DNA of 64,000 nucleotides, taken from assembly GCA_021234155.1 (NCBI GenBank), contig JAJEKV010000032.1, positions 9,057,551 to 9,121,550 on the forward strand. Reading direction: 5' to 3'. Position numbers and translations under genes: made by a program. Shown one piece after another: positions 22,676 through 33,462 of the stretch. The notes below the pieces were generated by a model. That model was given only the letters and a program-made list of their open reading frames with translations, was not told the DNA's origin and ran no database searches. Position 1 is the first letter of the stretch. Every line of letters begins with the position of its first letter. This stretch comes from Isoetes taiwanensis. Taxonomy: Eukaryota > Streptophyta > Lycopodiopsida > Isoetales > Isoetaceae.

Positions 22676-23576
22676 AGTTATTCTTCTTAGGACAAAAACG
22701 TGCCCTATGCCCCTTTTGCTTTACAAAGAAAGCATAAATTCTCCTTCATGCACTTATCATATTCAACTTTCTTCTTTTCTTCATCCATCTGTGACATTGC
22801 ATTCAAAGGCAACTTAGGAATATTATGAGAAGTTTGATGGACCTGAGAGTTTGATTCATCCCTATAATTCCTCTGGAAATTTCCTCTTTGTTGCTCCCTG
22901 CGGTTGGCATTCTTCTCCTCCTTAAGGATGCTCTCGAAATATCGAGCCTTGTGCAGGCTTCTTCCAAGGTAAGTTGATCACATCCAACTAATTTTTTAAG
23001 CTCCATATCTAGTCCTTGCACAAAGCGACTAGCTAGTTCCTTTGAATCTAACTTTGGACAATGTCGTTCCAAAGTAGAGAATTCTTGTATATAGTTATCC
23101 AAGGATTGCCCTTTCTGTTTACATTCCATGAATTTGTTCATTTGTATAATATGAAAGGAAGGTGGACAATATTTCGACATGAAGAGTTCCTTTGAAAGTC
23201 TCCTGCTTAATTTCGTCATCAGTCACCTTATGTGCTGCCTTTATGACGATTCCACCACATTAAGGCATTCCCTCACGCTCACTCCCACTTTTTCTTCCTT
23301 AGGAACTTGTCTTACAACAAAATAATTTGCAGCCTTCAATCCAAGCTTCGTCTTAACTCCATCCTTATCAAAACCATCAAATAGCTCCAACTTATACTTT
23401 TGGCAATCTCCTTTAAAGCGGATGACTTCTTTTTGTGCTTGAGAGCTTTCCTTCCCTTGGCTCATAGGCGTAGATGATGTTGTATCCTCTTCTTTGTTTC
23501 TTTTCCTCCTCCTAGAGTGCGAGCTTAAGGGCATCGAAGATCCTCGTTGGTGGCTTCTCCCACTAGGTGCTCTCAA
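22676..23576 (-). CDS. Gypsy gag and zinc knuckle (broken)
   Basis: Two open pieces, 23576-23241 and 23219-22803, lie in the same frame separated by stops. The second has [21 protein letters not shown] and [15 protein letters not shown], typical of the Ty3 capsid. Near 22755-22690 a CX2CX4HX4C zinc knuckle can be read (CFLCKAKG, then HRARFC) only if one base of a G run is skipped, so it is split by a frameshift. The N-terminal part ([14 protein letters not shown]) is basic and low-complexity. Confidence 0.8.
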
Positions 23577-23584
23577 TACTAGGT

Positions 23585-23598
23585 GCTCTCAATACTGG
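23585..23598 (-). other. Degenerate primer binding site of gypsy element
   Basis: The minus strand next to the upstream LTR reads CCAGTATTGAGAGC, which resembles the initiator Met primer site TGGTATCAGAGC with several changes. A second, near-identical TGCTCTCAATACT lies a few bases left (about 23570-23582), so the area is locally duplicated. Confidence 0.4.
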
Positions 23599-24118
23599 TG
23601 GTTTGCATCTATATTGGATTCCTTTTCTTATGAAGACCCATCTATTTCCCTTTCCAAAGTAAACAAAGAAGTAGTATTCCTTTCATTGCATAGCGAAAAT
23701 GATCCTAGAGGGATCTACCAGGTCTGGAGTTGGCTTAATAGGAGAATTTCAGCCCTTGTTTCGTATTAAAACCATCAATTCATGGTTTAGAGCAGTCATA
23801 AAGAATCGAAATTACAAGAGCACTTGTTTCTCTGATACCCCAACCCAGAGTTATTCTTGCTCTTAAGATGAATTCCCCTTTTCTTTTAAAACAAACATCA
23901 GGTTTAATCCTTACCTCCAAAATCGTTTCTTCAATTCACTATTTCTCTCTCTTCTTATCACTCTGATCTCTGCCTTCCCCTCTTTCTCACGTTCTCAGCC
24001 CTTTTTTTCTTAATTCTAACTTCCTTCCTTTAGTTCATTGCCACATCACCCCTTATGCCACGTCACCCTCTTATTATTTATTATAGCTTAGAATAATCAC
24101 AATAAAACTCACATCACA
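23599..24118 (-). repeat. Gypsy LTR (upstream copy)
   Basis: Upstream LTR in element orientation, ending at AACTCACATCACA on the plus strand, matching 19043-19055. Its left border is set by the degenerate primer site and by where similarity to the other LTR begins (TTTGCATCTAT). Confidence 0.8.
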
Positions 24119-26300
24119 GAAGGGTCGTAGATGAAAGGTGATTGACATGAAACTTAGAATTGCAATAGAAAATATGATATCTGGAACAATTGTTGAATGT
24201 GTTTTCACTTGTTAAAGATACCAAAGAGGGATTTTTTCAATGCAATTTATATAGAATGGTTGGCAAATGTAAAGAAGAATAAAATTAGTTTTGATGGCGA
24301 ATTTGTTAAATAATTCATTTCTTTTCATCATTATTTGGCGAATTTTTGTTGTTGAAGCTTTATAATTCAAAATTGTGAGCAAATACATTTATAACTTTGC
24401 TCAAAGAAGAAAGGGTTTGAATTCAAGGCACAAAAATAGAAGTCTTTATGGAGGAAGTCTAACATTTCTAGGTCATTTTTTCATTCTAAAACCAAACTGA
24501 TCCCATGAAATACATTACCTACAAATGCAACAAGGAAAACTCTATCAAGTCACATAAATCTCAAGAATAACTTGCAGACAATCTTGCGATGCCCAAAAGC
24601 CAGTGTTGGTACGAATCGGAACAAATACTAGATTTTTAGTCGCAAGAAGATATAGAATTGGGGCGAATGCACTCTTGTCCTAGGTTCGATTACATGGCGA
24701 ATGTCTTCTTGGAAGGACAGCTTCGTATCAATTCAGGCCGAATATTCTAATAAAAAAATTTGACACGTAACCTACTAAAAGTTCGTAGGAAATTTTTGAA
24801 AATCCCTAAAAATTCGTCTTTTGCGAATATTCGCCACTAAAGCCATCACTGATACCAAAGGCTTTGGTATGGAAAAGAAGGTAGAATAAACGTTTCAACA
24901 TTGTATTAGACATTGAGATATTATAGCCTGCACAAAAGAATGTGCTCTTAAATTGTGTGATACATAGGGAATCTTTTAAGAAATTTTGTTTACATAGCAG
25001 GCTAAATGCATATTTTTTCATTACGTTTGCAAATGCTTTTTGCAATTTTTTAGTTGGGAAAAAAGGTTTTTATCAAAAATAAAATTTTTATGAGAGGTTC
25101 TTTTTTACCAAACCAATTGTATACAATATCTAAGTCATAAAAATAGATAAAGAAGAGATGCACTGGAGAGAGAATGTCAATTGTTTCTGTGCTCATAACT
25201 TGAGCTACAGAGGTCAGATTTAGATGATCTTAGGCTCTTTGAAAAGCTTATGTAGAGAGCCTTACATTGGCATATGATTTGATCCGAATATATCAAGATA
25301 GTTACCTGTTTTGTACTTTTTATTCTGGATATCTTTTTGCAAAGTGCAAATTTGATGGTAATATGGCTTTTATCAAAATTTTGAATCCGGACTTTGTTTT
25401 GTATGTTTTTTATTGCATTGAAAAGCTTTCTCCGGGATCTTTCTGATGATATATGATATATACTCATATTTGGAACATAAATTTTCTTTTCTATAAACCT
25501 TGGAACATAAGTTTCAATTCTTAGTCCATTAAATAGAATCTTCCAAACCAAAAGATGGCACTCTCTTGCTCTCAAGCAAGAACATATTAGACCTATAGAA
25601 AAATAGCTTGTTGCCTATGGCATTGGGTTCCATAATCCACTTCTATATTATATGTGTATCGCCAAATAAACGAGCTTGAACAATATAGCACGACAAAAAC
25701 CTTTAGCAAGATTAAGATCCATCTAGAAGAATTAACAAAAATTAATTTTCTATTTACTTAGAGTTGCACAAATAGTCGTAAATGTATATTTATGAAGCAC
25801 CATGACTTTCTTCAATTCAGAACTTAGATTGTCTTGTTTCATGGCAAAGTCTGTTTCAATTCAAAATTTAGGCTATATTGTCTCATGGCAAAGTCTATTC
25901 TAATAGGTGCAGTATTTAAAGTGGTGTTAAATGATGATTTATCGTATAACCTTCGAGAATGCGATGTTTATTACAAAGGTACGTGTCAATCGTTCTGGAG
26001 TACTACAATGGCTTTGTCTAATGGTTTGAGGAGTGAACTACGTTTTATTTTTTATTTTATTTTTTTATTATTGCTTTTCATTTTATTCTAATGCTATAAC
26101 AATTTAAGGAACCACTAGTAGTTGCGAATTTGTAGTTCAACGCATGTATCAAGCTATAAATTCATCCTATCGCAATAAGTTTATCTCTGCCTTTTGTTCA
26201 TAGTAATACGGATATGTAAAAAGACACCACCATTGCTAAGGATAGCACTTTAAATTTGTTATTCCCGCTCATTCCAGTCTATCCCATCTCGGATCGAGAT
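24119..26300. other. Intergenic DNA with no recognisable gene
   Basis: AT-rich. A minus-strand frame of 132 codons at 25575-25177 resembles nothing I know and is rich in Ile, Lys and Ser. No repeats of note except short TTTATTTT runs near 26050. Confidence 0.55.
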
Positions 26301-26333
26301 TCTAGAGGGGGCAAGCATGCATGTCTCGCATGC

Positions 26334-26453
26334 ATGCATTGCACGCTTTCTCTGATTGCGAGATCGTTATATTAGGTGAGGTTCTTCATCAACATCTCAT
26401 TGGCGCTTCCTCTTCTCTCTCAGCAGTACCTTATTTTATATTCTTTGAAACCA
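26334..26453 (+). repeat. Direct repeat copy 1, 120 bp (copy 2 at 26619-26738)
   Basis: Both copies share CATTGCA-GCTTTCTCTG, GAGATCG-TATATTAGG, GAGGTTCTTCATCAAC and GCAGTACCTTATT with about 10 percent mismatches, 285 bp apart. Nearby, TTGTCGC-TGGCACGC-TGA is repeated at about 26768 and 26822, and GAGGTTTTTGTCGTTTTCATGC at about 26601 and 27239. The block 26.3-27.3 kb looks like an old complex tandem array or eroded LTR. Confidence 0.75.
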
Positions 26454-26618
26454 TGCAGGGGAGGGGCTTCTCCCTGCGTGGATTGACCAATTTGGCGTTT
26501 CTTTCATGCTATGGCATGTCCTTTCTTGGCCTTGCGTCTTCTTTGGCCATAATCCTTTGACCCTTGCCCTCGATCCCCTAGGAAGTTCTCTTCTATTCGG
26601 GAGGTTTTTGTCGTTTTC

Positions 26619-26738
26619 ATGCATTGCATGCTTTCTCTGGTTGAGAGATCGCTATATTAGGCGAGGTTCTTCATCAACGTCTCATCGGCACTTCCTCTTA
26701 TCTCTCGGCAGTACCTTATTCTCCATTCTTTGAAACCC
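26619..26738 (+). repeat. Direct repeat copy 2
   Basis: Partner of 26334-26453; ends beside a short C-rich run (CCACCCTCCCCCCC). Confidence 0.75.
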
Positions 26739-27439
26739 ACCCTCCCCCCCTTAATTGTTTAATGTATTTGTCGCCTGGCACGCATGACCAGACCCTCTAT
26801 TTGAGGAGGTTTTTCTTTTATTGTCGCGTGGCACGCGTGATCAACCCCTCCACTTTGGGAGGTTTGTTTTTTCACATTTGCTCTAGTGTTGGTGATGTGC
26901 TAGTAAAGGTTGGCAAGCGACAGCAGCTTCGACTTCTCCATTCGTGGATTTTTGTGAGTGATTTCTTAGCCTTACATTTGTCCAAGCCCCTTGTCGAAGG
27001 CTTATCACTAGGATTTTTCCTCGAAAACCCGAAAGGGCGAGGTTTTTTAATCCCGGTGATAAGCTTTCGACAGGTAGACAAACCAAACATCTATTAGCAT
27101 TGTATTTTCTGGGGTTCAAGTTGTATAATTGGACATTCCATTTATTTTTCTTTGTGGGTAGTTCCCATGTGTGCGGCTACCCACTATCCACCATTGTAGA
27201 AAATCTGCTGAGATGAATGAGAAACCTATCTATGTCAGGAGGTTTTTGTCGTTTTCATGCGAGCCCCATTCTAGAATCATTACTTTAAAGTAGTTCCGTT
27301 CGTTCTATTTTGAAGTAGTTTTAAAAAAATGCCACTAATTGACCTAAGTCTATTTTCTATGTTTAAACTCACATGTTCTGCCATGCCAAATTAGAACACA
27401 TTATGGATTTGAACAACATGATCATGAGTCCCAGATATA

Positions 27440-28386
27440 AAAGATTTTCTTGACAATCCTAACATGTGCCTAGCTTGCCACTTCCCTGATCAAGCAAAGC
27501 TTTGGAAAGCAAAATGGGTGATTCTTATCAAAGACCTTTTTGACAATAATGGGGTTATTACTTTCCATAATTCTGTTCTTGCAGGGGAAGACAACCATAC
27601 AAAAATGTTTCTCTATGAGGCTATTACTAACACCATCTCTCATGGCAACTAGTCTAATGCTGAGGACTCTTGGCAACATAATGGGAAGCATGGCTACTCA
27701 GTGAGACTGGCAGACAGATTTCTGATGAGTAATCAAGAGATTACTATCCATCTGAAATGGGGAGTTCTCTTTGACAGGGCCAGAAGAAATTTGAAATATA
27801 TGTGGAGCAGCCCTGTCAATCTGAAAATGAAAGCTTTCATGTGGCAACTTTGGTATAGGAGCCTGGCAACCAACCAACTGTAAGAGATATAAATTATCAA
27901 TGGCTAACTCGAATGTCTGTGACAGGTGTCTGAATGCTAAGAAGGATGAGAATCTAAAGCTTTTTGAAGCAGCCAACATTTTGGAGCATGGAGAAAATGC
28001 TTGCGCTTGTGGATGCTGCTGTGATCAGAACTATACTATTCGAAGGGAGCTATTGTGTAAAGCCAAAGACTCTAAAGGCAGATTCAATATGGCCATGGCA
28101 GGATTATGTATGTGCATTTATTGCACTTTCCACATGGTAGTTAAGGGGAAAGCAAGGAAATGCAGGAATTTAAATCTCAGATCACATCCTTAGCATCCTC
28201 TCTTTGGAGAAAAGTACCGGGTTCTCTCTCTAATACTTTGCTATACAACACTATTTTCTTATTTCGACTATAACTTTTGAAGCTTATGTCATATTCAGGG
28301 TTATACTTCCCTTGCAAAAAGTAATTTTTGCAACACTTTTTAAAAGTTTAATATAAATATAGACATCCTTCAATAAAAAAAAAAAA
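27440..28386 (+). pseudogene. LINE 3' end: zf-RVT domain and poly(A) tail
   Basis: The plus-strand translation gives DSWQHNGKHGYSVRLADRF, W.VLFDRARRNLKYMWS, VNLKMKAFMWQLWYRSLATNQL and then CDRCLNAKKDENLKLF. This is the zinc-binding (zf-RVT) C-terminal module found after the reverse transcriptase in plant LINEs, including its paired Cys (CDRC). Stops break it at about 27652 and 27883. It ends in a 12-A tract at 28375-28386, so this is a 5'-truncated copy. Confidence 0.8.
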
Positions 28387-28684
28387 ACACCAACTGAGAG
28401 AAATGACTAGAGCAATAGCACTAAAGGAGATAAGAGCACAACACGGGTTAAATAACCAAAAAACACCAAGAGAATTGAGAGGCTAAACCCAAGCTGACCA
28501 AGGCACAAAATAGGCACAACCTATAGCTAATATGGTGGATACCAAACCCATGCCAAAAGTTCAATAGGCTGCAATAACCAACTAGACGTGGAAGAAAAAT
28601 CCAAGAATCGAACAACTCCTGGGGCACTTGGTAATGAATGAAGATCCACAATGACGGCCAAGCACTAAGGCTAATGCCCAAAAA
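28387..28684 (+). repeat. Long direct repeat, copy 1 (298 bp)
   Basis: Aligns end to end with 29829-30122, 1442 bases away. Shared anchors are CACCAACT, GACTAGAGCAATA, GGCACAACCTATAGC, CAACTAGACGTG.AAGAAAAA and AGTAAGGCTAA / ACTAAGGCTAA. Roughly 20 percent of positions differ. A fragment of the same unit (ACCAACTAGACGTGAAAGAAA) recurs at about 28700. It begins directly after the LINE poly(A) tract. Confidence 0.75.
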
Positions 28685-29828
28685 TCAATAGGCTATAATA
28701 ACCAACTAGACGTGAAAGAAAGGGGTATCCCACAGGTGCAAGCAACTTCTTAGTGGCATAAATGCAGAAAGAGCCATCACGGGGAACCACTACAAAACTT
28801 ATGAAAATTGTGTGATGAAGAAATGACTTGGAACTGGAGTGACCTGGTAAGGAGTGACAAAGAACAAAGGATGTCAAAAACATACGAGGAGCAACCAATA
28901 CTCAGGGTGCGCCAAAGGCGAAACAACAACTGAATGAGATTGGTGAACCCAAGGAAGCCGAGGCGAGATAATAGATAAGAATATTGAAGATGAAAAACTA
29001 GGCATCGAATGCAAAACCTAGCAAGGAATAGTGGAAGGGGAGATGGAGGCATGATGATACTAGATTAAAGACGATGCGAACCAACCATGGTTTAACAAAT
29101 AAGAAAGCCGAGACTAAGGAGGAAAATGGAATACGTAAAAGACAAACAGACATGAGCACCGAATACACAACAAACTACAGCCACAAGAAAGAGCACATGA
29201 ACAACAAAACATAAGAATCAATGTACCAACAAACTAGAGCGAAAACCATAAGGACAAAACATTAAAAATTAAAGACTAAATTCCAATGTAAATCATACAT
29301 GTATAATGGTCCCAAGTGAACTTTCGGGCATAGCAACCACATACAAAACATCCCTGAGACTAATGAAGCAATATAGAGGACTAGACAGAACTATAGAGAC
29401 TGGTCCCAATAAGTGAAATAGAACTATCTGCCACATGTGGAAGACGACATCAAGGGACTACAAACTGAAAGAAACAACTTGGTGAACACCCCAAAACGAG
29501 CGAACAACTAGACAGAACTAGATAGAACATACACGAGAAATGAATTGAGGAAGAGACAGAGAGGGGCATAGAAACTTGCTGCCGAACGTGGAAGGGTAAG
29601 AGGAACAAACTCGCAATCGGACAAATGAACAAAATAAGAATCCTACGAGCAAAGAACACCAAGATGCAACCAGACAGATGGGGCAATTCCGACGAGAAGA
29701 GTGGTGTAATATGCTATAGTGGGCAACTGAAGGAACAAAGACGCTTGAAGCAAAAAGCAAGGCAGATATGGCATAGTCGAAAATAGACAGAGGGTCTAAC
29801 AGACTCAAGAGAACAACATAATGAACAA

Positions 29829-30122
29829 CACCAACTAAGTGAAAAGACTAGAGCAATAACACCAAATGAGATAACAGGCACAACAATGTTTAAATAGCAA
29901 ATGACACCAAGGGAAGCCAAGCCTAAGTTAAACACATCCACAAAACAAGCACAACCTATAGCCAATACCAAGGATACAAAAGCCATACCAAAAATTCCAA
30001 TGGCTGCAAGAATCAACTAGACGTGAAAGAAAAAATCTAAGAATTGAACAACCTATGGGAAGCTTGGTAAAGAAGGGGAGATCAGACAGTGGATTGTCAA
30101 ACAGTAAGGCTAAGACACAAAA
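29829..30122 (+). repeat. Long direct repeat, copy 2 (294 bp)
   Basis: Partner of 28387-28684. The 1442-bp offset between copies could reflect a tandem unit of that length or the two LTR-like ends of a lost element; no TG..CA termini or target duplications are apparent. Confidence 0.75.
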
Positions 30123-30567
30123 CAACATTCTCAAGAAGGTGCTAATGTTCATAAATTGATCCAAGAAACTTATAGATTTTGCACACAGACGACAAGGATC
30201 TTCGGGTGCCTAAACCAGGATAAAACTTGCATAAAACTAAAGAAATCTACCAAGTGTAGAGCAAGACTGAGTGAGGTGGGATGAGGGATAGTTCAATACT
30301 CCGTACGTTTTATACGCAATACATATTATTTAAAAAATACTGCAAGAAAGAACAATCCGGACATTGAGGAAGATTTTTTCGCGATGGTGAAAAAAGAACT
30401 AAAGCCCAGCGAAAGTTTTTTCGTGATGCGAAATAGTGAAAACTAGCGTCACGAAAAAAATAAATAAAATTTTTTTCACAGATAGCGCTTTTATACTATT
30501 TTCGCGATACTGTGAAAAGTTTTCAAGTACACGAAACAGTGAAAACCGCGAAAAAAAAATAATCGCC

Positions 30568-30805
30568 TGCAAATTTTAAATTTGAACTTCGCGTACGTGA
30601 AACCTTCTAAATCACAGACGCGAAAAGCTTTTTCAAGATAGGCAAACAAGATAAAGCGTAGTGAAAAAAAATTCTTTTTTTTATGCGTTGCAATTTTGAA
30701 ATTTGAATTTCGCACACCAAACCTTCTAAACCAACAGACATGGAAGCTTTTTGCATACGCTAAACAAGATATAAGCGGCGTCTGCCGAATGTGGAAATTT
30801 TTTTA
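30568..30805 (+). repeat. Tandem duplication, about 119-bp unit, two copies
   Basis: Unit A (30568-30686) and unit B (30687-30805) share TGCAA.TTT.AAATTTGAA, ACCTTCTAAA, GAAGCTTTTT-like and AAACAAGATA in the same order. Offsets at these anchors are 120, 119 and 118, so the copies differ by small indels and many substitutions. The region is rich in CG dinucleotides within A/T runs. Confidence 0.7.
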
Positions 30806-30847
30806 TTATTTTTTTTTTGCGACGCTAGCTTTTTATTTCCCATACAT

Positions 30848-30892
30848 AAAAAACTTTTCGTCTGAGGGGTTTAGAAGGTTTCAAGACGTCTG
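30848..30892 (-). repeat. Inverted copy of the repeat core
   Basis: The minus strand reads CAGACGTCTTGAAACCTTC, continuing through TAAACCCC and CAGACGAAAAGTTTT. This matches the core of units A and B on the plus strand (GAAACCTTCTAAA..CAGACGCGAAAAGC). Opposed copies could form a stem with an arm of about 40 bp. Confidence 0.65.
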
Positions 30893-30941
30893 AATTTTTT
30901 TCCGACCGGCGACTAAAAAATATGTAAAATACGTTTTTTTC

Positions 30942-30959
30942 AAAAAATACGTATTTTTT
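30942..30959. repeat. Perfect 18-bp palindrome
   Basis: AAAAAATACGTATTTTTT is fully self-complementary. It sits at the right edge of the CG/AT-rich island, mirrored by TACGTTTTATACG-like sequence at the left edge (about 30303). Confidence 0.8.
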
Positions 30960-31713
30960 AACTTTTATCATGAGACAGAACACTAAGAGCAATTAGACAG
31001 ATGGAGCAACTCGGAGCTATTGAGATAAGCAGAGAAGAGTAGAGTAACAAGAAGTATGGAAGCAACTCGTACACAACCCGAACTGCAAGAGTAAGTACTA
31101 ATAAGGAACGACAAAGGAAACACCAATAGAGCTCAATAAGACAAATGGAACTAAAACGGACAAAAAGGAATAATGAATGATGTAGTAAAGGGAAAGAATA
31201 ATGGCAATGGAAAGAAATCAATGAGTCAAAAGAATGGAAGGGGCACATGGCTGGGTGGTCGTACCAATGATAAGGAACAAGCCACATAAGGGAATACAAC
31301 ATAAAATATGCAACTAAAACTCACAAACATCGATGTAGCAAAAACTTCAACATGTCAAGCCATAATAAATGCGAATGCAAACTGAGACATGGCTCTGGCA
31401 AAAGCCATGTAAACATGGAAAATGATTTTACAAAATACCACCAGCGTAAAGCCTCTGTAAAACGACCAAATATTATCAACCACCACAATTGGTACCAATA
31501 GACCAACGATGGAGAAACCTAAGATCCTAAAAAATGACTACCTAATTATGCAAGCAAAGCTTATTGAAAAGGATTAATTGTGGTAGGAAAGAGAGATGTA
31601 ATGGCCCACCACCATGTCGGTGAAACAATAAAGATACGGGATTCGAAAGCTTAGGTCAAAAGCCACATGATAAACTGACACGAATCACCTACTGATAACG
31701 AAACGTAGCTAAG

Positions 31714-31718
31714 GAAAA
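31714..31718. repeat. Target site duplication, left copy (GAAAA)
   Basis: GAAAA precedes the left copia LTR and recurs at 37236-37240 after the right one. This fixes both ends of the element. Confidence 0.85.
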
Positions 31719-32342
31719 TGTTGAATTTAGGTTTGAATCATCACATATTCTGAAGACAAATAATTCATTGAAGTTGTATATACAGTGTACATAAGGTATA
31801 CAGGGGATTGTTCAGAGGATGGCTAGCCCTAATATACAGTACAGTGAAAATAACATGCCATGGAGCTTATAATGGTTCTTATGATGGTCTTAGCACCATA
31901 TTTGAAAAGGTTAAGGTCATCCACATTCAATGGTTGAGATTATCCCATTTGTATAGTTCTTAGGGCCCGATACAATGGAGGGAAACTCCATATGAATAGG
32001 AGCTCGGCTAGGCGGCCGGATCCGATGCCATAACCGCCGAGACTCACAGTTTAAAAGATTGTAGAGGCCGGTTTATGAATTGAACTGGTCAGGAGTTAAA
32101 CCTAAGGAGGAATTTCTGCATGTTTCGGAGCTGTGTAATTGTATTGCCATCGGGTCAAACTTGGGTCAATCCCATTTCTACAGTAACTTTTGCTACAGTA
32201 ATCCTAAGGTTTTATTGCAATTTTGTTTCTAGCAAATACACTACCTTAGGAATTGAAATTTTGTGATCATTGTCTTGGTGTAATACATAAATTCATCAAG
32301 CAATTGTGATATAGATTTAGAGAAGATTCTCTATTTCTAACA
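31719..32342 (+). repeat. Copia 5' LTR
   Basis: 624 bp, starting TGTTGAATTTAGG and ending TTTCTAACA. It contains a GC-rich central block (GGCTAGGCGGCCGGATCC) unlike the flanking AT-rich parts. The promoter would lie here; I could not pick a unique TATA box. Confidence 0.92.
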
Positions 32343-32355
32343 TTGGTATCAGAGC
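32343..32355 (+). other. Copia primer binding site, initiator tRNA-Met
   Basis: TTGGTATCAGAGC begins directly after the LTR. The initiator Met primer sequence is intact. Confidence 0.92.
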
Positions 32356-32400
32356 AAGTTAATCCTGTTGAACCTTGTGTTATTCTTTTGCTCTTTAAGT

Positions 32401-33462
32401 ATGTCCAGCAGATTTGGAGCTAGTCTCTTAAGCACAGTGGAGGTCTACAAAGGTGGACCAGGTTTCCAGGTGTGGAAGGATGCTGTGAAACACATTTTGG
32501 AAGTTGAGGAACTCTGGGATCTTGTTGATCCAGATGGAGGCACAAATGTCAACATGAACACTATTACTGTGTCCGTTTTGAGGGATCCATTAACATGAGA
32601 GAAAATGCGGTCGTGGAGCAACAAGCTCGCGGAAGGAGCGACTAGTGGCGGTCATGTGGGAACTGGGAGGTCCTTATACTCAAAGGTTAAGGAGGCTCAA
32701 GGCATAATTACCTGCAAGGTAAGTCCTACCATTAGGCTTAAGTTGAGAAATTTAAGTCCTAAGCAGATGTGGAGTTTTTTATTAAAACATTACGAAGAAA
32801 AGACTTCATCCCAAATAGATTTGCTTGAAAATGAATTGAGGGGACCAAACTAAAAGGAGGAAGAAGATGTTTCAGTGATTTTTTTAATCAATTTGATAAC
32901 ATAATAGCTGACTTAAGTCTTTGGAGTCAATGTCGATTGAAAGAAGCCAAGTTCTCAAATATCTAGGGCGGTTAGTGAAAATAAAAATCGTCTCTATTTA
33001 TTAGAAACATGAGCAAATCTAGGGAAGAAAGAGAATATTACGAGAACGCAATTGAAAGCAGAAAAAGATCATAAGAGAAAGAGAAGAATCTCCTGAAATT
33101 CTGTTTGCTGGGAAAAAGAAAGTTACATGTTACAATTGCCATGAAACAGGGCATTTCAAGAGTGAATGCCCAAAATTAAAAAGGGAATTTAACTGTTATA
33201 CCTGTGGGGGAAAAGGGCATGTTGCAGCTAAGTGCCCTACTCCAAAAGATCATGGTAAGGGGAACAATAAGGGGTCCACTAGCAGAGGAGGAAGAACCAG
33301 CTCTGGAAGGGGTCGTGGCAGAAAACCAACTGGTACCTTTGTGGCAAGAGAGCAAGAAGACAAGGAAAAATCTGATGTTGATGATGAAGATGAGGTAAGC
33401 CTTGCATTTAATATTGTTGAGCAAAATCAGCTTGCTAATAAATCTGAAACTCTTTGTAGTTG
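32401..33462 (+). CDS. Copia gag with two zinc knuckles (broken)
   Basis: The gag start at ATG 32401 gives MSSRFGASLLSTVEVYKGG, then W..AVKHILEVEELWDLV. In-frame stops at about 32598 and 32853 interrupt it, and a frameshift precedes the nucleocapsid. Two CCHC knuckles are readable at 33128-33235: CYNCHETGHFKSEC and CYTCGGKGHVAAKC. An upstream in-frame ATG at 32368 lies close to the primer site, so 32401 is preferred. Confidence 0.8.

Larger units (their letters stand above)
18540..24118 (-). mobile_element. Ty3/gypsy LTR retrotransposon, chromovirus type
   Basis: The element is about 5.6 kb: LTRs of about 516 and 520 bp flank gag, zinc knuckle, protease, reverse transcriptase, RNase H, integrase and a C-terminal chromodomain, in that order on the minus strand. 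Integrase after RNase H and the chromodomain place it in the chromoviruses. A purine tract (AAAGGGGATAAGAA, minus strand, 19056-19070) precedes the downstream LTR, and a degraded initiator-Met-like primer site follows the upstream LTR. In-frame stops and at least four frameshifts disable it. No matching target duplication could be found, so an end may be eroded. Confidence 0.9.
28685..31713. other. Old repeat-derived field without genes
   Basis: The plus strand is rich in A, C and G and poor in T, producing many long minus-strand frames with Leu/Ser/Cys/Phe-rich translations that resemble no family. Besides the 298-bp repeat, GACAGATGG.GCAA.TC recurs at about 29672 and 30997. I read this as decayed repetitive DNA; the source element is unknown. 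Confidence 0.5.

Noticed and set aside
25177-25575. A 132-codon minus-strand frame
   Set aside because: No motif, no start context, no neighbour that supports it; a chance frame is more likely.
28448-31506. A run of Leu/Ser/Phe-rich minus-strand frames of 60-114 codons that look like membrane proteins
   Set aside because: They arise from the T-poor plus strand, occur in overlapping frames, and repeat with the underlying DNA repeats. No family features were seen.
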